Shown piece after piece: positions 11,973 through 23,574 of a stretch of 64,000 bases of DNA. Source of the stretch: Tulasnella sp. 424. Its lineage: Eukaryota; Basidiomycota; Agaricomycetes; Cantharellales; Tulasnellaceae. The notes beneath the pieces were generated by a model. The model did not search any database. It worked only from the letters and a program-made list of their open reading frames with translations, and was not told the origin of the DNA. Location of the stretch: assembly GCA_019633425.1 (NCBI GenBank), contig WSUB01000017.1, positions 62,001 to 126,000 of the forward strand, read 5' to 3'. Within the stretch, counting starts at the first letter, position 1. The number at the start of each line of letters is the position of its first letter. The position numbers and the translations under genes are program-made.

Positions 11973-14673
11973 ATGTCGCGTCGGCCAACAGGGCTAGGAC
12001 AAACTCTGAAGCAAAAGCTGTCCTCGCTGTCCCTCTCAACAACAGCAGCAGCTCAAGGCAATCCGGCCTCTCCCCGAAGCGACGATTCCGGTTCAAACTG
12101 GGCGTCATCGCCAACCATTGGTCGCCCTTCTCCTTTTAAGAAGGGATTATTTGGATGGAATCGGAAAGAAGAGGAGGCAGAGGAAGAATATATGCCGACG
12201 CAGGATGACATCGAGCGTGTGGAGTCTTGCCTGGATAGGATCATCTGCCAGGCTGGGGTGGACTTTGAGTAAGTCTTCCCCCCCATAAGACTGTCTTGAG
12301 CATCCGTGCTGAGCGTTTGCTCTTCTCGATAGAACTCGACCTATGTGCGTTTCACAGCGTTGTATTGTTCGTGTGAGACCCAGGATACTGATTCCCTGAT
12401 GAAGGGTGGTCATCACTGCTGCTGCTCTTCCCGATCCCCGAACCATCTCCTACGACTTACTCCTCGTGTGAGTCTCCCAGGATCATAGACAGATTTACCT
12501 ATTCGACTGATCTTGGACTTTACAGGCGAATATTAGCTCATCTAGATGCGTATGGTGGGTCATTCGGTTTCAGGGGTCGTCGACGATCCCACTAACCCAA
12601 ACCTGCAGTCGAGAGCGATTACACCATCGTGTTTCTTGCCGCGGGCGGTCGATATACTCCCGGGTGGAATTGGGTATGGAAAGCATACCGGAGCTTGAGT
12701 CGAAAGTCAGTAATTTCCATTCGTCCGCCGCCATTGAGCGCCGTGAAATGAACAAGGACCTCCCCGATCTAGGTATCGTAAAAATTTGAAAAAGCTGGTG
12801 CGTCTCGAGTCTATGCCTCTTCCTTGACAAAGGCTGATGGGGTCCTGGGTCGTAGTACATCGTTCACTCCACATGGTTTTCGAAGAGTACGTAACATTGA
12901 AGAGAAGCGGTCTTCCCTGAGGATCCGAGGACTAATGAAGGCCTTCGGAATCGCCAGTGCTTTTCTCGCTCGCCGGTGCGATTATAAGGTGTGTTTTTTG
13001 CACAGTCGTTGCACTATCGGCTTCTTGACCTTCCCCGGTTTTCCGTCTCGTCGTTCAGCCCAAAGTTCTTCAGGAAGATACAATACATAGCCACGCTCTC
13101 CGAACTCGCCGAAAACGTGCCTTTGGTTCAAATTGACGTTGCTCCTGAAGTATACCAGTAAGTTGGGGTACCCAACGTTTCGCTTCTGTGTCTGACTGCA
13201 GGGCCAGGGAGAACCTGAAGCATGAACAGCAGATCACGCTTCCTGAAACACATCAAGCATTTACGTTTGGCGTTTCCCTTGAAGAACTCATGGGCGAATA
13301 CGGAGAGAACGGTGGAATTCCAAGGGTTGTTAAAGACTGTGCAGAATTCATTCGAGAATGCGGTAGGACGCTGTTTCAGGGAGTCTTCGTCCGACCGCTC
13401 AACTTGTCACTTTGTAGGTATGGAAGTTGAAGGTATCTTCCGACGCTCGCCGAGCTCTGTTCTCCTGCGCCAGGCGAAAGAGGCGTACGACAGGGGTATG
13501 TTATCGATCGTCCCTGCGCGGGGCTGCTATTCCTGATCGCTGACAACCCTCGATTCAGGGCAACCGGTATCTTTGGCCGCTTGGGGCGACCCTCACATTG
13601 CCGCCGTTCTATTGAAGAAATTCTTTCGCGACCTACCGGAGCCACTATTTTACGAAGAAATGTTCCCCGTAATTCGCAAATGCCCTATTCCGACAGGCAG
13701 TCCCGGAGACATGGCAACTATCAACCATCTGAAGGAACACATCCTCCCATTACTTCGGACGGACGCGGCGGAAATCGTGTTTAGCTACGTTCTCCGTGAG
13801 TTCCTCCTGCTCCTTCCTGGGATTTTTGGAACTGGAAGCTTAGATTACGGGGTGCCCATACTTCTTTGAACAGACCTCCTGCACGACGTGTCCCTCAGGT
13901 CATCAATCAATCTCATGGATGCGCGAAATCTGGCGGTTTGCTTTGCGCCGACCCTCCTTGGCGCAAGCGCAGTTCGGGACCCACAAATGTGCACCATCCC
14001 CGGAGGACCCAGTCTCTTCGCTCGGACTCCGGCTCCATCCTCCGCACCACCACCAGTGATGACCGTCGCTTGGATCGTCAAGATTTGCATTGAACGCTAC
14101 TTTGAAATATTTGAAGAAGTCGTCGACCGTAGTGAACCCATTCAGTCGCCGGGCGCTGGTGTCTTGTCACCGATGGAGCACGATGGTAGTAGCGTGCCCC
14201 CTTCACCAAGTGCTGAAGGCCCCGACGAGGACGAGTCTTTGGACGACGCAATGCTCGTCATGCCCCTCGGCCCCACTCCGCCTCATAGCAATACGACGAC
14301 TCCTAATCCCGACGGAACCCCCCGCTCTCCTCCAACAGCGTGGAAACACAAGCATCGAAGGATGGGCTCCAGCGCCAGCAATGGATCAGTTGTACGTCCC
14401 CAGCCAAAGACGGCGCCAGGATCAACTCGCTCTAGGGGCAAGGATTCGATAAGCGGCGGACTCGGATCGAAAACTGGTCGACGATCTATTGTCAGCGTCG
14501 AGAAGGCCATTGGGAAGGCCGGATCCAGAGGCTCGATTACAATCGGGAGGGGAACAACGCGCGCGGGAGGTGCAGGAGTTGAGGCTGTTGGGGTGACTGC
14601 ACTTGGGTTCTTCTCGCCTCCAACCGAAACAACTTCGTCGCAGAACGATCCTCCAAATCCGGGATCGTCCTAA
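11973..14673 (+). CDS. Rho GTPase-activating protein with CRAL-TRIO (BCH) and RhoGAP domains
   Basis: 652 aa in 13 exons: 11973-12268, 12333-12344, 12405-12467, 12526-12554, 12609-12705, 12773-12797, 12856-12886, 12958-12988, 13059-13157, 13202-13362, 13418-13495, 13559-13795 and 13874-14673. The frame closes through all of them, including a 12-nt microexon. A disordered N-terminus precedes a Sec14-like CRAL-TRIO_2/BCH domain (RPMVVITAAALP, YIVHSTWF), then a RhoGAP domain (GVSLEELM to ERYFEIFEE). The GAP arginine finger is in GIFRRSP near residue 290, and AAVLLKKFFRDLPEPLF and NLMDARNLAVCFAPTLL are canonical. The tail is Ser/Pro-rich. The architecture matches ARHGAP1/Ecm25 relatives, which accelerate GTP hydrolysis on Cdc42/Rho at membranes during polarised growth. 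The specific GTPase is inference. Confidence 0.9.
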
Positions 14674-17226
14674 TACTTCTAAGGATGGAGTCGCTCAAGA
14701 CAACGACCTTAAGACCGGCAAGTTGCCAATTGAAACTCGGGCTGCTCAGCTCAGCGAGGTCGCGGAGTAATGCCTCAGGTCGAAATATCTTTATTGTCTC
14801 GTGTCCGCTCATTATCTTGCACGTTCCTCTACTACTTTAGAGCGCCATTTTTGGATTAAAGAACATATACCAATCCACAGTGATGATACCCGTTTCCGAT
14901 TCAAGCCCCACGTGGCCCGTTGTGCGATTAACAGACATGCGGCAGCCTCGAGGCGGCGAGACTTAAAATCTTGGACTGGCCCGACACTTAAGAAATCGAC
15001 TCCCTCTCTCCTCTCGACGCCTCTTGCCTCACACTCAAAGCTTCAGTCTGCCACCTCCAGCTGCACGCAGGAGGGGCCCCTAGTCAGACTCTCCTCGGGA
15101 GCCGCTTCGGCCGAGTACTACCACGGAAGGAAGATTACCGAACCCCATTTGCCTCGGACTGCGCATATACAACAGAACCCAGCGACGAGGGCTTCGGCGG
15201 CGTTTGGCGGTGAGGGGGATGGGTGTCCTCTGCGTCGGAGGCAAGATGTGCTGCTGGACCAATCAAATCCCTCCACACCTCCCCAATACCAGTGGCGACG
15301 CTGGATGAACGAAGAATGACCCATCAATCACGGCATCGCATTAGTTTCGGTTCTCTACAACAAAGTCGCTCCCACGAAGAGGCTCCCGGAAGTTGGCGAT
15401 TATTCGAACTGCCCAAGCCCAGCCACGTCCTTTGGTCCAAACTACTCCCATGGATCAAATGCTGCGCTTCCTTTTTCGTTGGACGAGCTGAAGAGGAAGG
15501 CAACCCCAGATGTCCCAGCTTCGACCAGCGGCCCAGATGGCATCTGAGCTCACGGCGTTCTCTGTTATCAAGGATACTTGGGCACAACACAACACTAACG
15601 ATCACATGAGACTACGTACCGGTAAGGTGTCGCGGTTCCCTCCTGTTAATCTCCCAGACTGCCCACGGTCTCGACCGACGTTGCCACCACGAAAGAAGGA
15701 CCAGACGCGACTTTCCACTTGTCTCGTCATTATCACAGGAAAATTGATGCTGAGGTCCAATACCCTGGTCTTCTTGGAAGGCTGGAAAGAAGACTCGCGG
15801 GGTTCACTTATCGGGCGCAACTTGAACTTCGAACGTTCGGTTCGGTTTTTTCGGCACTGGTTGCCCTTTTGCCCAATCGCCACTCGAATGGTATCCCTGA
15901 AGTGTCACTTGTTACTCTCTTGATATTCCGGGGTCCGAGTGCTGGATGAACTGTATCGAGCTTGTTCAACGGATGGAACACTTGCTCTATTCGGCGGGTC
16001 TTCTGAGGCATTGTTCGGACTAGGCCTTTTCAGGAATATTACAACTACAAGGGAAAATATAGGCGGAGATATTGTGGTTCCGGTGGACTGGCGAAACGAC
16101 CCGATTGTTTGGCGAGAAAAGCGTTCCGTGAGATCCAGGATACTAAAGCAGCGCAAGCAGTCCTATTTCTCCCAAATTTTTGGGAAATTTGTGAAGGGAG
16201 TAATCCGTAGAATAATCTGGAGCGTTGAGCTGTTTTCGCTTTCGAGGAAGTTCTATATTTCTCGTAGGAGGGGCAGGGATAAAGGCAGCGCTCCTGGCGA
16301 TACGCGACGCTCCATCAACGCCTCGGCCACGCAATGACGCTTTTCATCACACCTACAATGCAGCCGTGTCCTAAGGAAACGTGTAGCACGCTCGAGGGAC
16401 GGGCAGGAGGCTTCTATTGGACATCCAGTAGCTGTGCTCCACGTTGGAAGCTGCGCGACCCTCCAATCATCACGCACAAGTCGCTCTTTCCGCTTATACA
16501 GTAGCATAGCCACTTTTCCTCTCTCCGCGTGTTACTAGCCGAGTTTTAGAAGGTTCCACAACACGCAACCCGCTTCCTATCGGATCGATGTCTAGTATAC
16601 AACCATGAAATCGCATCATTTCCAGCTGCATGCAGGCGAACTTATGATACTGCGTTCACAGGCTGGGCGTGGGTTCTGCAACGTGCGGTATCCACCGCCT
16701 CGCGAGGATCGCATGGCAGCCTCGTGGCGGGTGTGAGCGGGGCAGCAATGGCCCTCTGGAAACGAGGCTCAAGGTTCGGGAATAGAGTAGGAAGGAAAAT
16801 ATTGAATTTCAATGAGTCATAATTCAGGTGAAAGGTCCAAGTACGTCTATCACGAGGACTCGAGAGGTATAGGACGTTGGGCGAGCTGGTCCCAGGATAC
16901 ATAGATCGACAATATCAATCGGGATCGAAGCATATAGAGTCATAATCACAGATAATTACAGTATAGCTCATCTCGAGCAGTCCGGCATAACCTTTGACTG
17001 GGATTCCGACCGGAACTCGGGCCTGCTATGCTGGGAGGTGTTTGGGGACCTTCAAGCCAGCGCCCCGTCGAGAATAGTTGCCTCGCTCAACCAGGAATAA
17101 CTTCCGTTCAATAAAATGTTCCTTGAGAATTCAATCTCCAGCTGCAAACGTGGTTTCCTGAGATACTAAAAGCAGACCAAAGACGTCGGGTGTTCCATGT
17201 GGCTTCACCCTGGGAACTCAACGGAG
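14674..17226. other. Intergenic with a decayed regulator gene
   Basis: About 2.5 kb without an intact gene. The middle (15205-15950) carries remnants of a fungal transcription factor (separate entry). From 16340 to 17226 I see no coding signal. The stretch 16900-17226 immediately precedes the F-box gene and should contain its promoter. Confidence 0.5.
15205..15950 (+). pseudogene. Relic of a Zn2Cys6-type transcription factor
   Basis: No frame is continuous, but pieces in different frames resemble an agaricomycete regulator. Near 15221-15256 a CxxRRR..KM.CC-like segment resembles a degraded zinc cluster. From about 15320 a frame with Ser/Pro-rich text ends in DELKRKATPDVPAS. From about 15663 to 15949 a frame contains EVQYPGLLGRLERRLAGF followed by hydrophobic helices, similar to the middle region of a Zn2Cys6 family I recall. 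Stops and frame changes at about 15310, 15545 and 15949 cannot be removed by plausible introns. I read this as a gene destroyed by indels; a chance resemblance is possible. Confidence 0.3.
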
Positions 17227-19225
17227 ATGTCGGCGACTTGCGTTTTTAATCACCGTCCCCAACCTTCATCCGCTGAAGAATTCAACGCTGCAGTTTTTCA
17301 GCTCATCATTAAAAGCAAATTTTCAGCACTTCAAATGACCCAAATAGGGTATGTAGCATCACCAGGATCGACAATGGAGGCAGACCCTCGCCGACTGACG
17401 CACTCCCAGGTTCGTTTCGGAGGAGGCCGCCAGACTCAAACCTCCGTCAGAAGACATCGTGAACAGCGCGGTATCAGCTCTAGTAAATGATGTGAGATCG
17501 AAGAATCCAATAGCATCCAGGTTTGTTCCCTCCCAAGCCCCATGATACCATGATTGATGTACTCGACTGACCTCGGTGGTTTGCGTCAGCTCCTCGAACC
17601 AACGAGAGGGAATCCAAAACGAAATGAATGTATTCGACGCAGCGTTACTTGCCATAGGAAACAGCATTCTCACTCAATCGGCGGCACTGAAAAAACGTTT
17701 CAACGAGACGCTACCCGTTTACCGCCTGCCACCAGAACTCTTTACGTCTATCCTTTTGATGGACCTAAGAGAGCACTTAATCCAACCATACTCTCGGAGG
17801 CATCGGCTCTGGCAATTAGCCCTCGTGTCGTCAAAGTGGTGGAAAACGATCAGCCTCGGTACAATCTTCTGGACCAACATCGCGTTCAAACGTGATGACG
17901 TCAATCTTTGCCTGCGCAAATCACGAAATGCCTTGCTCGACATCATGTGTGTCAGCTTCCATGGCGAAGCTTCGTGGTTTATGGAGATCGTGGCAACCGC
18001 TGCCAATCGTTGGAGGTCCATCGCCTTGTCCTGCGGTACCGGCCGAGATTTGGTTCACCAGCTGCGGAACCCGATGCCGGAGTTGACAGATATGCAAGTA
18101 GACGTTAGGATTCGAAACGAGCCGCTGCCCGAAGGGCAACCCATTCTTCAACTTCAAGGTCTATCGAAACTCCGGCACCTCTGTCTGGTCAATGTAGGTT
18201 TCCAGTGGGAGAACCTCAAGCTGGAAAACCTCGTATCCCTTCAGCTGGCTGACATCGCAGCTACCGCGCCGACTTTAAGTTCGATCATTGCCGTACTTCG
18301 AGCCTCCCCCGATCTAGAGCAACTCGCTCTAAGGAACATTGGGGTTACAGGTGACAGGACTCCTCCCGCACAGACGACGATCCACCTATCACGCCTCCAG
18401 AGCTTGCAGCTAGCATCGATACCGCAAGAAGCCCTCCGCCATCTAATATCGGCCATTGAATCGCCACAGCTTACCGCCATCAAGGTGGTCGGATGCCCCG
18501 ATTCCTACTTTGTAGGTAACACACACAACCTTACCGAAGTCCCTTTGATGAAATACCTTCCATCCATCATGGGAAAACTCGGCGAGATTCAAATAGTAAA
18601 TGATGTCGGGCGTCGGCAGATTGAAATCACGTCCGTTCCCATATTTGGGCGGGACTCGGAGTGGGTGTCGTGGGCTACGTCTGCTCACACTGACGGGCTA
18701 CACGTCACTGTCCCCACGGAGAATGCTCGCCAGTCTCTGGACCGCATTATTCCACTCCTGAGCGACGCTGGGCTCGGCAGGACTATGCCCCCCCGAGTCC
18801 GCCTGTCCGTGCAGGCGCTTGTTAGTCCAACGTACGACCTTCCGGAGGGCTATGAAGGATGCTTCAATGCGGAACTTCTGACCAGACTTCCGACACTCAC
18901 CCACCTCTCAGCAGTGGATCCTACTGATATCAGAGGTATCCTTCGGCATTTGGGGCAATGCAGGCAGGGGTCCGATGGGACTTGGGGCTATTCATGCCCA
19001 CGGCTGGAGGTATTGGACATTGAAGCTACTAGTAGTGAAGCGGTGGAGCGCAACGATATCGAGGTCTTTATTGCGGAAAGGTACGGAGACGGGGCGCCTT
19101 TCTGGAAGGAATCCCAGCTGGTGAAACGTCCTCCGGACTTGGTGGAATTTGCCCTCCCGTGGCATCTTGAAGAGGAACCGGCGACAGAAGAAGAATATGA
19201 AGACATGGATTGGGGAATGATGTAG
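17227..19225 (+). CDS. F-box / leucine-rich-repeat-like protein
   Basis: Probable substrate receptor of an SCF ubiquitin ligase, 622 aa in three exons (17227-17348, 17410-17520, 17590-19225). The first two introns are canonical: GTATGT to CCCAG with a CTGAC branch-point-like site, and GTTTGT to GTCAG; all phases agree. An N-terminal helix-rich segment precedes an F-box-like motif at about residues 120-170 (VYRLPPELFTSILL, then WQLALVSSKWW). The remainder has irregular leucine-rich repeats (LVSLQLADI, LRHLCLVN, LQSLQLASI). The C-terminus is acidic. An in-frame ATG at 17197 is an alternative start. Such F-box genes are numerous and fast-evolving in agaricomycetes. The substrate is unknown. Confidence 0.8.
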
Positions 19226-19828
19226 GTAGTTTAGGGATTCATGATGCTTTCTCTGGGTTCTTTTCTTCCAAATTGCTGCCGCTCCTCTGTTTGCCTGATT
19301 GCGTTTCTGATGTCTTTGGCCATTGTGTATGATACTACCCCAGTCCCCTCATGCTTCTCCTTTTAGTCCAACACCTCACCCTACATTCAGTACAAAACAG
19401 ATTTTTGACTGTGGCATTCCTGACTGGGACCAGGGATCCGTGAGTCATTACTCGATCGTACTAGGCCTTTGGTCGTAGTGGAATGTACCGGACTGTGCTT
19501 TCCTTTTAGGACAGTGATGTAGCTGTTAGATGTTTTGCAAAGAGATCGTATTGTCCTTTGAGGTCACCCGTGATCTTTGGGATGTACTTTGCCGCCCCGC
19601 CCCCCGCACCCAGAAAAGGAAGGGAAGCTGTATCTTCCAAGGAAGTCATCCTGGTGCTCTGTTCTTGTCCTTCTCACCGAATTTCGATCGGTGCAGGGAC
19701 TTTTCTGCGCGGCGTGATTTCGTGGAAGAAATCCGGTTGGGCTTTGACGGAGCCAAGGCACATTCTCCCACGTCGACCAAAGTCTAACCATTCTTGATAT
19801 TTCGACTTTGACGGCACCTCCCGAGTGG
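19226..19828. other. Intergenic between F-box and GDA1-like genes
   Basis: About 600 bp with no recognisable gene. It should hold the 3' UTR of the F-box gene and the promoter of the nucleoside diphosphatase. No clear TATA element was seen. Confidence 0.5.
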
Positions 19829-22020
19829 ATGCCAGACGATCAGGACACCAACCCTCGAGTATCCTCCTCATCTTCCTCTTCGTCCGTCTCTGCTGCTCAC
19901 GAAGACACTCCCATTCCTTCAATGCGTCCGACCAAAATCAACATCCTGCCGAGGTCCTCTGGGCGTTATTCGCCACTCGACAATCCCGGCTCCTCATCAA
20001 TGGGGAGAAGGATGGGCTGGAAAGGAGTCGCTATCCTACTTGGACTATTCGTGGGCGCTGTTTGGATCGTTAATCCTCAGCAGCAATATGAGAAATATGC
20101 GAGCGGACCGGACAGCATGTCTCCTGCGAAGCAGCCTCAAGGTGCGTCGCTGGCATGGCCCCCTTTAGCTTTGCGCTGGCACTGAGCAGCCGTCCTCATA
20201 ACAGAGGGCGACTACCGTCATGGCGCCATCCCGGACATAGGAGAAGAGCCACCAACGGTTGAACCGCCGAGGCCTGGTGCTTATGAGGAAGAAGACGAAG
20301 ACGCCGCCGCAGCAACCGACAAACCCCTCACTTTGGCCGAATCCCCCAAATCTCCCGAGACTGACCCCGATCTCCTCAAGACTGTCCATTGTCTCTCACC
20401 TCATAAACCCACATTGCCGCTGGTCCAGTATGCTTTAATGCTCGATGCTGGTTCTACTGGCTCCCGCATTCACATATACAAATTCCACAATTGCCACGCA
20501 TCACCAACGTTGGAGTACGAAGTCTTCAAGATGACCCAGCCCGGCCTGAGCTCCTTCCCGGATGATCCTGTCGCTGCGGCGAAGAGTCTGGACGTTCTCA
20601 TGGAAGAAGCAGTGAAAGTTGTTCCGAAGCAGCTTCAGGGATGCACGAAAGTGGCCGTCAAGGCCACTGCTGGACTTCGCCTACTTGGGTCCGACGTCAG
20701 CGAAGCTATTTTGGTCGCCGTTCGAAGTCGTCTAAAGGACCAATATCCGTTCCCGCTGGCAGGCAAAGACGCCGTGGTTATCATGGATGGGAAAGACGAA
20801 GGCACGTTTCTCCCCCTAATTCGGGATTATCTCCGACTAACTGTTTCTTTGTACAGGTGTCTATGCTTGGATTACAGCCAATTATTTGCTGGGAACTATT
20901 GGCGGTGGCGTCAAAGATGGTCGGCCTACGTATGCGGTCCTTGATCTTGGCGGTGCTTCCACACAAATCGTCTTCGAACCGACTTTTGGATCGAGCTCAG
21001 CAGGAAAGCTCGCGGAAGGAGATCACAAATACGAACTAACGTTCTCGGGCAAGACTCACATGCTGTACCAACACTCGTACCTCGGCTATGGCCTCATGCG
21101 CGCACGACGCCATGTCAACAACCTGGTTGGCTTCATGTGGGACTTCCGTTCCGACGGCAAAGGCTCATCTTCAGGACCGGGCAGCATCGGCGGGTCAAAC
21201 TCGCAATTAACGGATGGCCCTGATGTACCAAACCCATGTTTAGCGAGGGGAACTAAGCGGAGGGTTACGCTCGATGGAGGAAAGTGGGCGGACGGTTATA
21301 ACGTTACCATGATTGGGGGAGATGTTGGTAGCTTCGACCACTGCAATCGAGTTGTAGAACTCGTGATGGCCAAGGACGCGTATGTTTCATTCGCTTCGCA
21401 TCCTGTCCGCCGATGTCGCTAACTGTTTCAATTTTAGCGTCTGCACCGTCAAGCCATGCTCCTTCAACGGCGTCTACCAACCCAACATCCTCGACACCTT
21501 CCCTAGCGGAGGCATCCTGGCCTTGTCCTACTTCTATGACCGCATCTTCCCGCTCCTTCCGCAATCGTCCTCGAAACATAATGCACCATCCGCGTTGGCT
21601 CGGGCATGGGGGAATACCGATAAGAAAAAACCCTCCGGCAAGAAGAACCCCAAGAAAGATGCCAACTCCATCATCATCTCTGAGATTGCTACCCTTGCGG
21701 AGCGAGTTTGTGCAGGACCCGAGTCATGGGACAAGTACTGGGGACCAAACTCAGCTTTCGCTAGCTCCTTCGCATCTACCACAGGAGGATCCGACAAGGC
21801 GTCCAAGGATATTTTGGAAGAGTTGCACGGCCGACCCGAGTATTGCTTGGATTTGACCTTCATGCATGCTCTGCTGCGGTTGGGTTACGAGTTCGGAGGC
21901 CAGAGAGGTGTGCGGGTAGAGAAGAAGGTGGATGGCGTTGAGCTGGGATGGTGTCTCGGTGCGACGATTGCTCTGCTTTTGGACGACCATGGCGAGAAAG
22001 GCATAAAGTGCATCGCTTGA
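19829..22020 (+). CDS. GDA1: Golgi nucleoside diphosphatase (GDA1/CD39 family)
   Basis: Type II membrane enzyme of 671 aa in four exons (19829-20141, 20205-20801, 20857-21379, 21438-22020). The family hydrolyses GDP (or UDP) released by glycosyltransferases in the Golgi lumen, which lets nucleotide-sugar import continue. A Ser-rich cytosolic tail is followed by one transmembrane anchor at about residues 64-81 (GWKGVAILLGLFVGAVWIV). Four apyrase-conserved regions are visible: MLDAGSTGSRIHIYKF, VKATAGLRLLG, GKDEGVYAWITANYLLG and VLDLGGASTQIVF. ACR3 is split by an intron that must use a GC donor (G|GCACGT) with a CTAAC branch site and a TACAG acceptor; the nearest GT choice breaks the frame. Length and architecture match yeast Gda1 and Ynd1 relatives; a single anchor favours the Gda1 type. 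Confidence 0.92.
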
Positions 22021-22686
22021 GGATAATATAATTTTTTCTTCCATCTTGGTCGGGTAGGATATTTCTTGGGTGTTTGCTTTGTATTGTGTTTCGTACCATC
22101 TCTCCAAGCTTCTACCATGTCCGTATTGTTATAGTGTTTTCGATACTAGATACTAGACGCCAGTCTTCCTTCGTTTCCAGACAAGAACCTGAGTCAGGAT
22201 TGATGGATGAGATTAAAATTCTTGGTTCGGGGGAAATCTCACTGGCAATATTCTCGTCCTGCCCCTGTTAGTGTCTGTCCCATTGCAGGTAATCATCCCC
22301 CTCCTTTATCCCTATCATCTCCATGCCACGCCACTTTTACACGGTATGAACGTCAAAGCAGTCTACTAGCGCTATCATGTCGACTCTTTCTTAAATCACA
22401 GTAACCTGGTTCTTGACCGAAACTAGACGCTGAGGCCATCGACCAAGGCCCCACCCCTTGACCGTCTACGGCCGTCTTCGGAGCCCAAGAATCGAGTGAT
22501 AGTCCGGATAGGATACATTGATTGCAGAATAGAAGTCTAGTGGAACCTTTTCTATGAAGGGGAAGGATTGGTTCTTGGACTGGTTGAGCAGAAACGTGAA
22601 TAACTCCATCACTTAGTTCTGCACTTGCTGGCTAAATTTTGCCTGCGTCAGGATATGGGAAAAAATAGCGGTGTCGATGACAACGA

Positions 22687-22770
22687 TCTCTGTTCGTATA
22701 TTGGTTAGTACACTCGCCTGTCATCTCATGCGGCGCGCGAGAAAGCAGGGTTCGATTCCCTGACAGAGAG
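22687..22770 (+). tRNA. tRNA-Asp(GTC) with 12-nt intron
   Basis: An 84-nt gene folds as a full cloverleaf: acceptor TCTCTGT/ACAGAGA with discriminator G, D stem GTAT/GTAC with a GG-containing loop, anticodon stem CTCGC/GCGAG, and T stem CAGGG/CCCTG around TTCGATT. The anticodon loop reads CTGTCA|C with anticodon GTC. It is interrupted one base after the anticodon, at the canonical position 37/38, by 12 nt (TCTCATGCGGCG). A T6 run at 22781-22786 is the expected RNA polymerase III terminator. Confidence 0.93.
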
Positions 22771-22780
22771 TCCAATTACC

Positions 22781-22786
22781 TTTTTT
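22781..22786 (+). terminator. Pol III T6 terminator of tRNA-Asp copy 1
   Basis: Six consecutive T on the sense strand ten bases after the mature 3' end. Confidence 0.8.
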
Positions 22787-23474
22787 GGGTTTGTCGGAGG
22801 TCTGAAGGTACTACCCAAATGACAATTCTTTGGCGTAGAGTCAGGATTAAGAGTCTTGTTCGATGACATAAATTACATTCTGAATGACCCGAGAGCGGAA
22901 GCCGGTACCATCTTCTCAAGGTCCGTCGTGTCCGTATCGTTATAAACGTCACCGGCCTCCCTCCGCTTCCGGACCAAAGCCCGGCCAAGATCTGGTGGAT
23001 GCGATTAACCTTAGTTCGGGAAAGAATCTGCACTGACGATAGTCTCGTCATGTGAGATTTGCCTGTCCCCGCTTCTTCCCCCGCTCCTCATCTCTACCCC
23101 CTCCATGCTATCTGACTTTGACGATATGAAGGCCAAAACAGGTTAATAACGCTATTATTTTAACTCTTGCCTTAGTATCGATAGCTCGCCTCTTGACTGA
23201 AACCGGACGCTGAGGCGATCGACTGAGCTCCCTCCCAGTGACCATCTACGTCCGCCATCAGAGCTCAAGAACTGAATGAGCAGTCCGGATAGTAAACATT
23301 TTAATGTAAGATAGAATTTAGTGAGAACCTTTTTACGAGGGCGAAGGATTGGTGCGGGCTTTTGGAGGTCTTGGTATGGTCGAGCATGGTTAACATTATC
23401 ACATGGTTCTGCACTTGCTGGCTAGGTTTGTTGGCATCAGGACATGAAAAGGATAGCGGTACCGATGACAGCAA

Positions 23475-23558
23475 TCTCTGTTCGTATATTGGTTAGTACA
23501 CTCGCCTGTCATCTCTCGCAGTGCGCGAGAAAGCAAGGTTCGATTCCCTGACAGAGAG
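23475..23558 (+). tRNA. tRNA-Asp(GTC) copy 2 with 12-nt intron
   Basis: Same cloverleaf as the copy at 22687. The intron sits at the same place and has the same length but a different sequence (TCTCTCGCAGTG). One change in the body, CAAGG instead of CAGGG in the T stem, makes an A-C mismatch with CCCTG. Acceptor, D and anticodon stems are intact and a T6 terminator follows at 23569-23574. It is probably transcribed, though stability may be reduced. Confidence 0.88.
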
Positions 23559-23568
23559 TCCAATTACC

Positions 23569-23574
23569 TTTTTT
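23569..23574 (+). terminator. Pol III T6 terminator of tRNA-Asp copy 2
   Basis: Six consecutive T at the same distance from the tRNA as in copy 1. Confidence 0.8.

Larger units (their letters stand above)
22092..22900. repeat. Tandem unit 1 carrying tRNA-Asp
   Basis: About 800 bp that aligns along its whole length with the following unit (22901-23705). Shared landmarks are GTCCGTAT(T/C)GTTATA near the start, the GACGCTGAGGC block 265 bp before the tRNA, GCGAAGGATTGGT/GGGAAGGATTGGT, the tRNA, the T6 terminator and GAGAGCGGAAGC at the end. By eye the copies differ at roughly a quarter of positions outside the tRNA. Confidence 0.7.

Noticed and set aside
14801..15319. 172-codon plus-strand ORF after the RhoGAP gene
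   Set aside because: No recognisable motif; reads through what look like relic frames and simple Ser/Thr-rich text.
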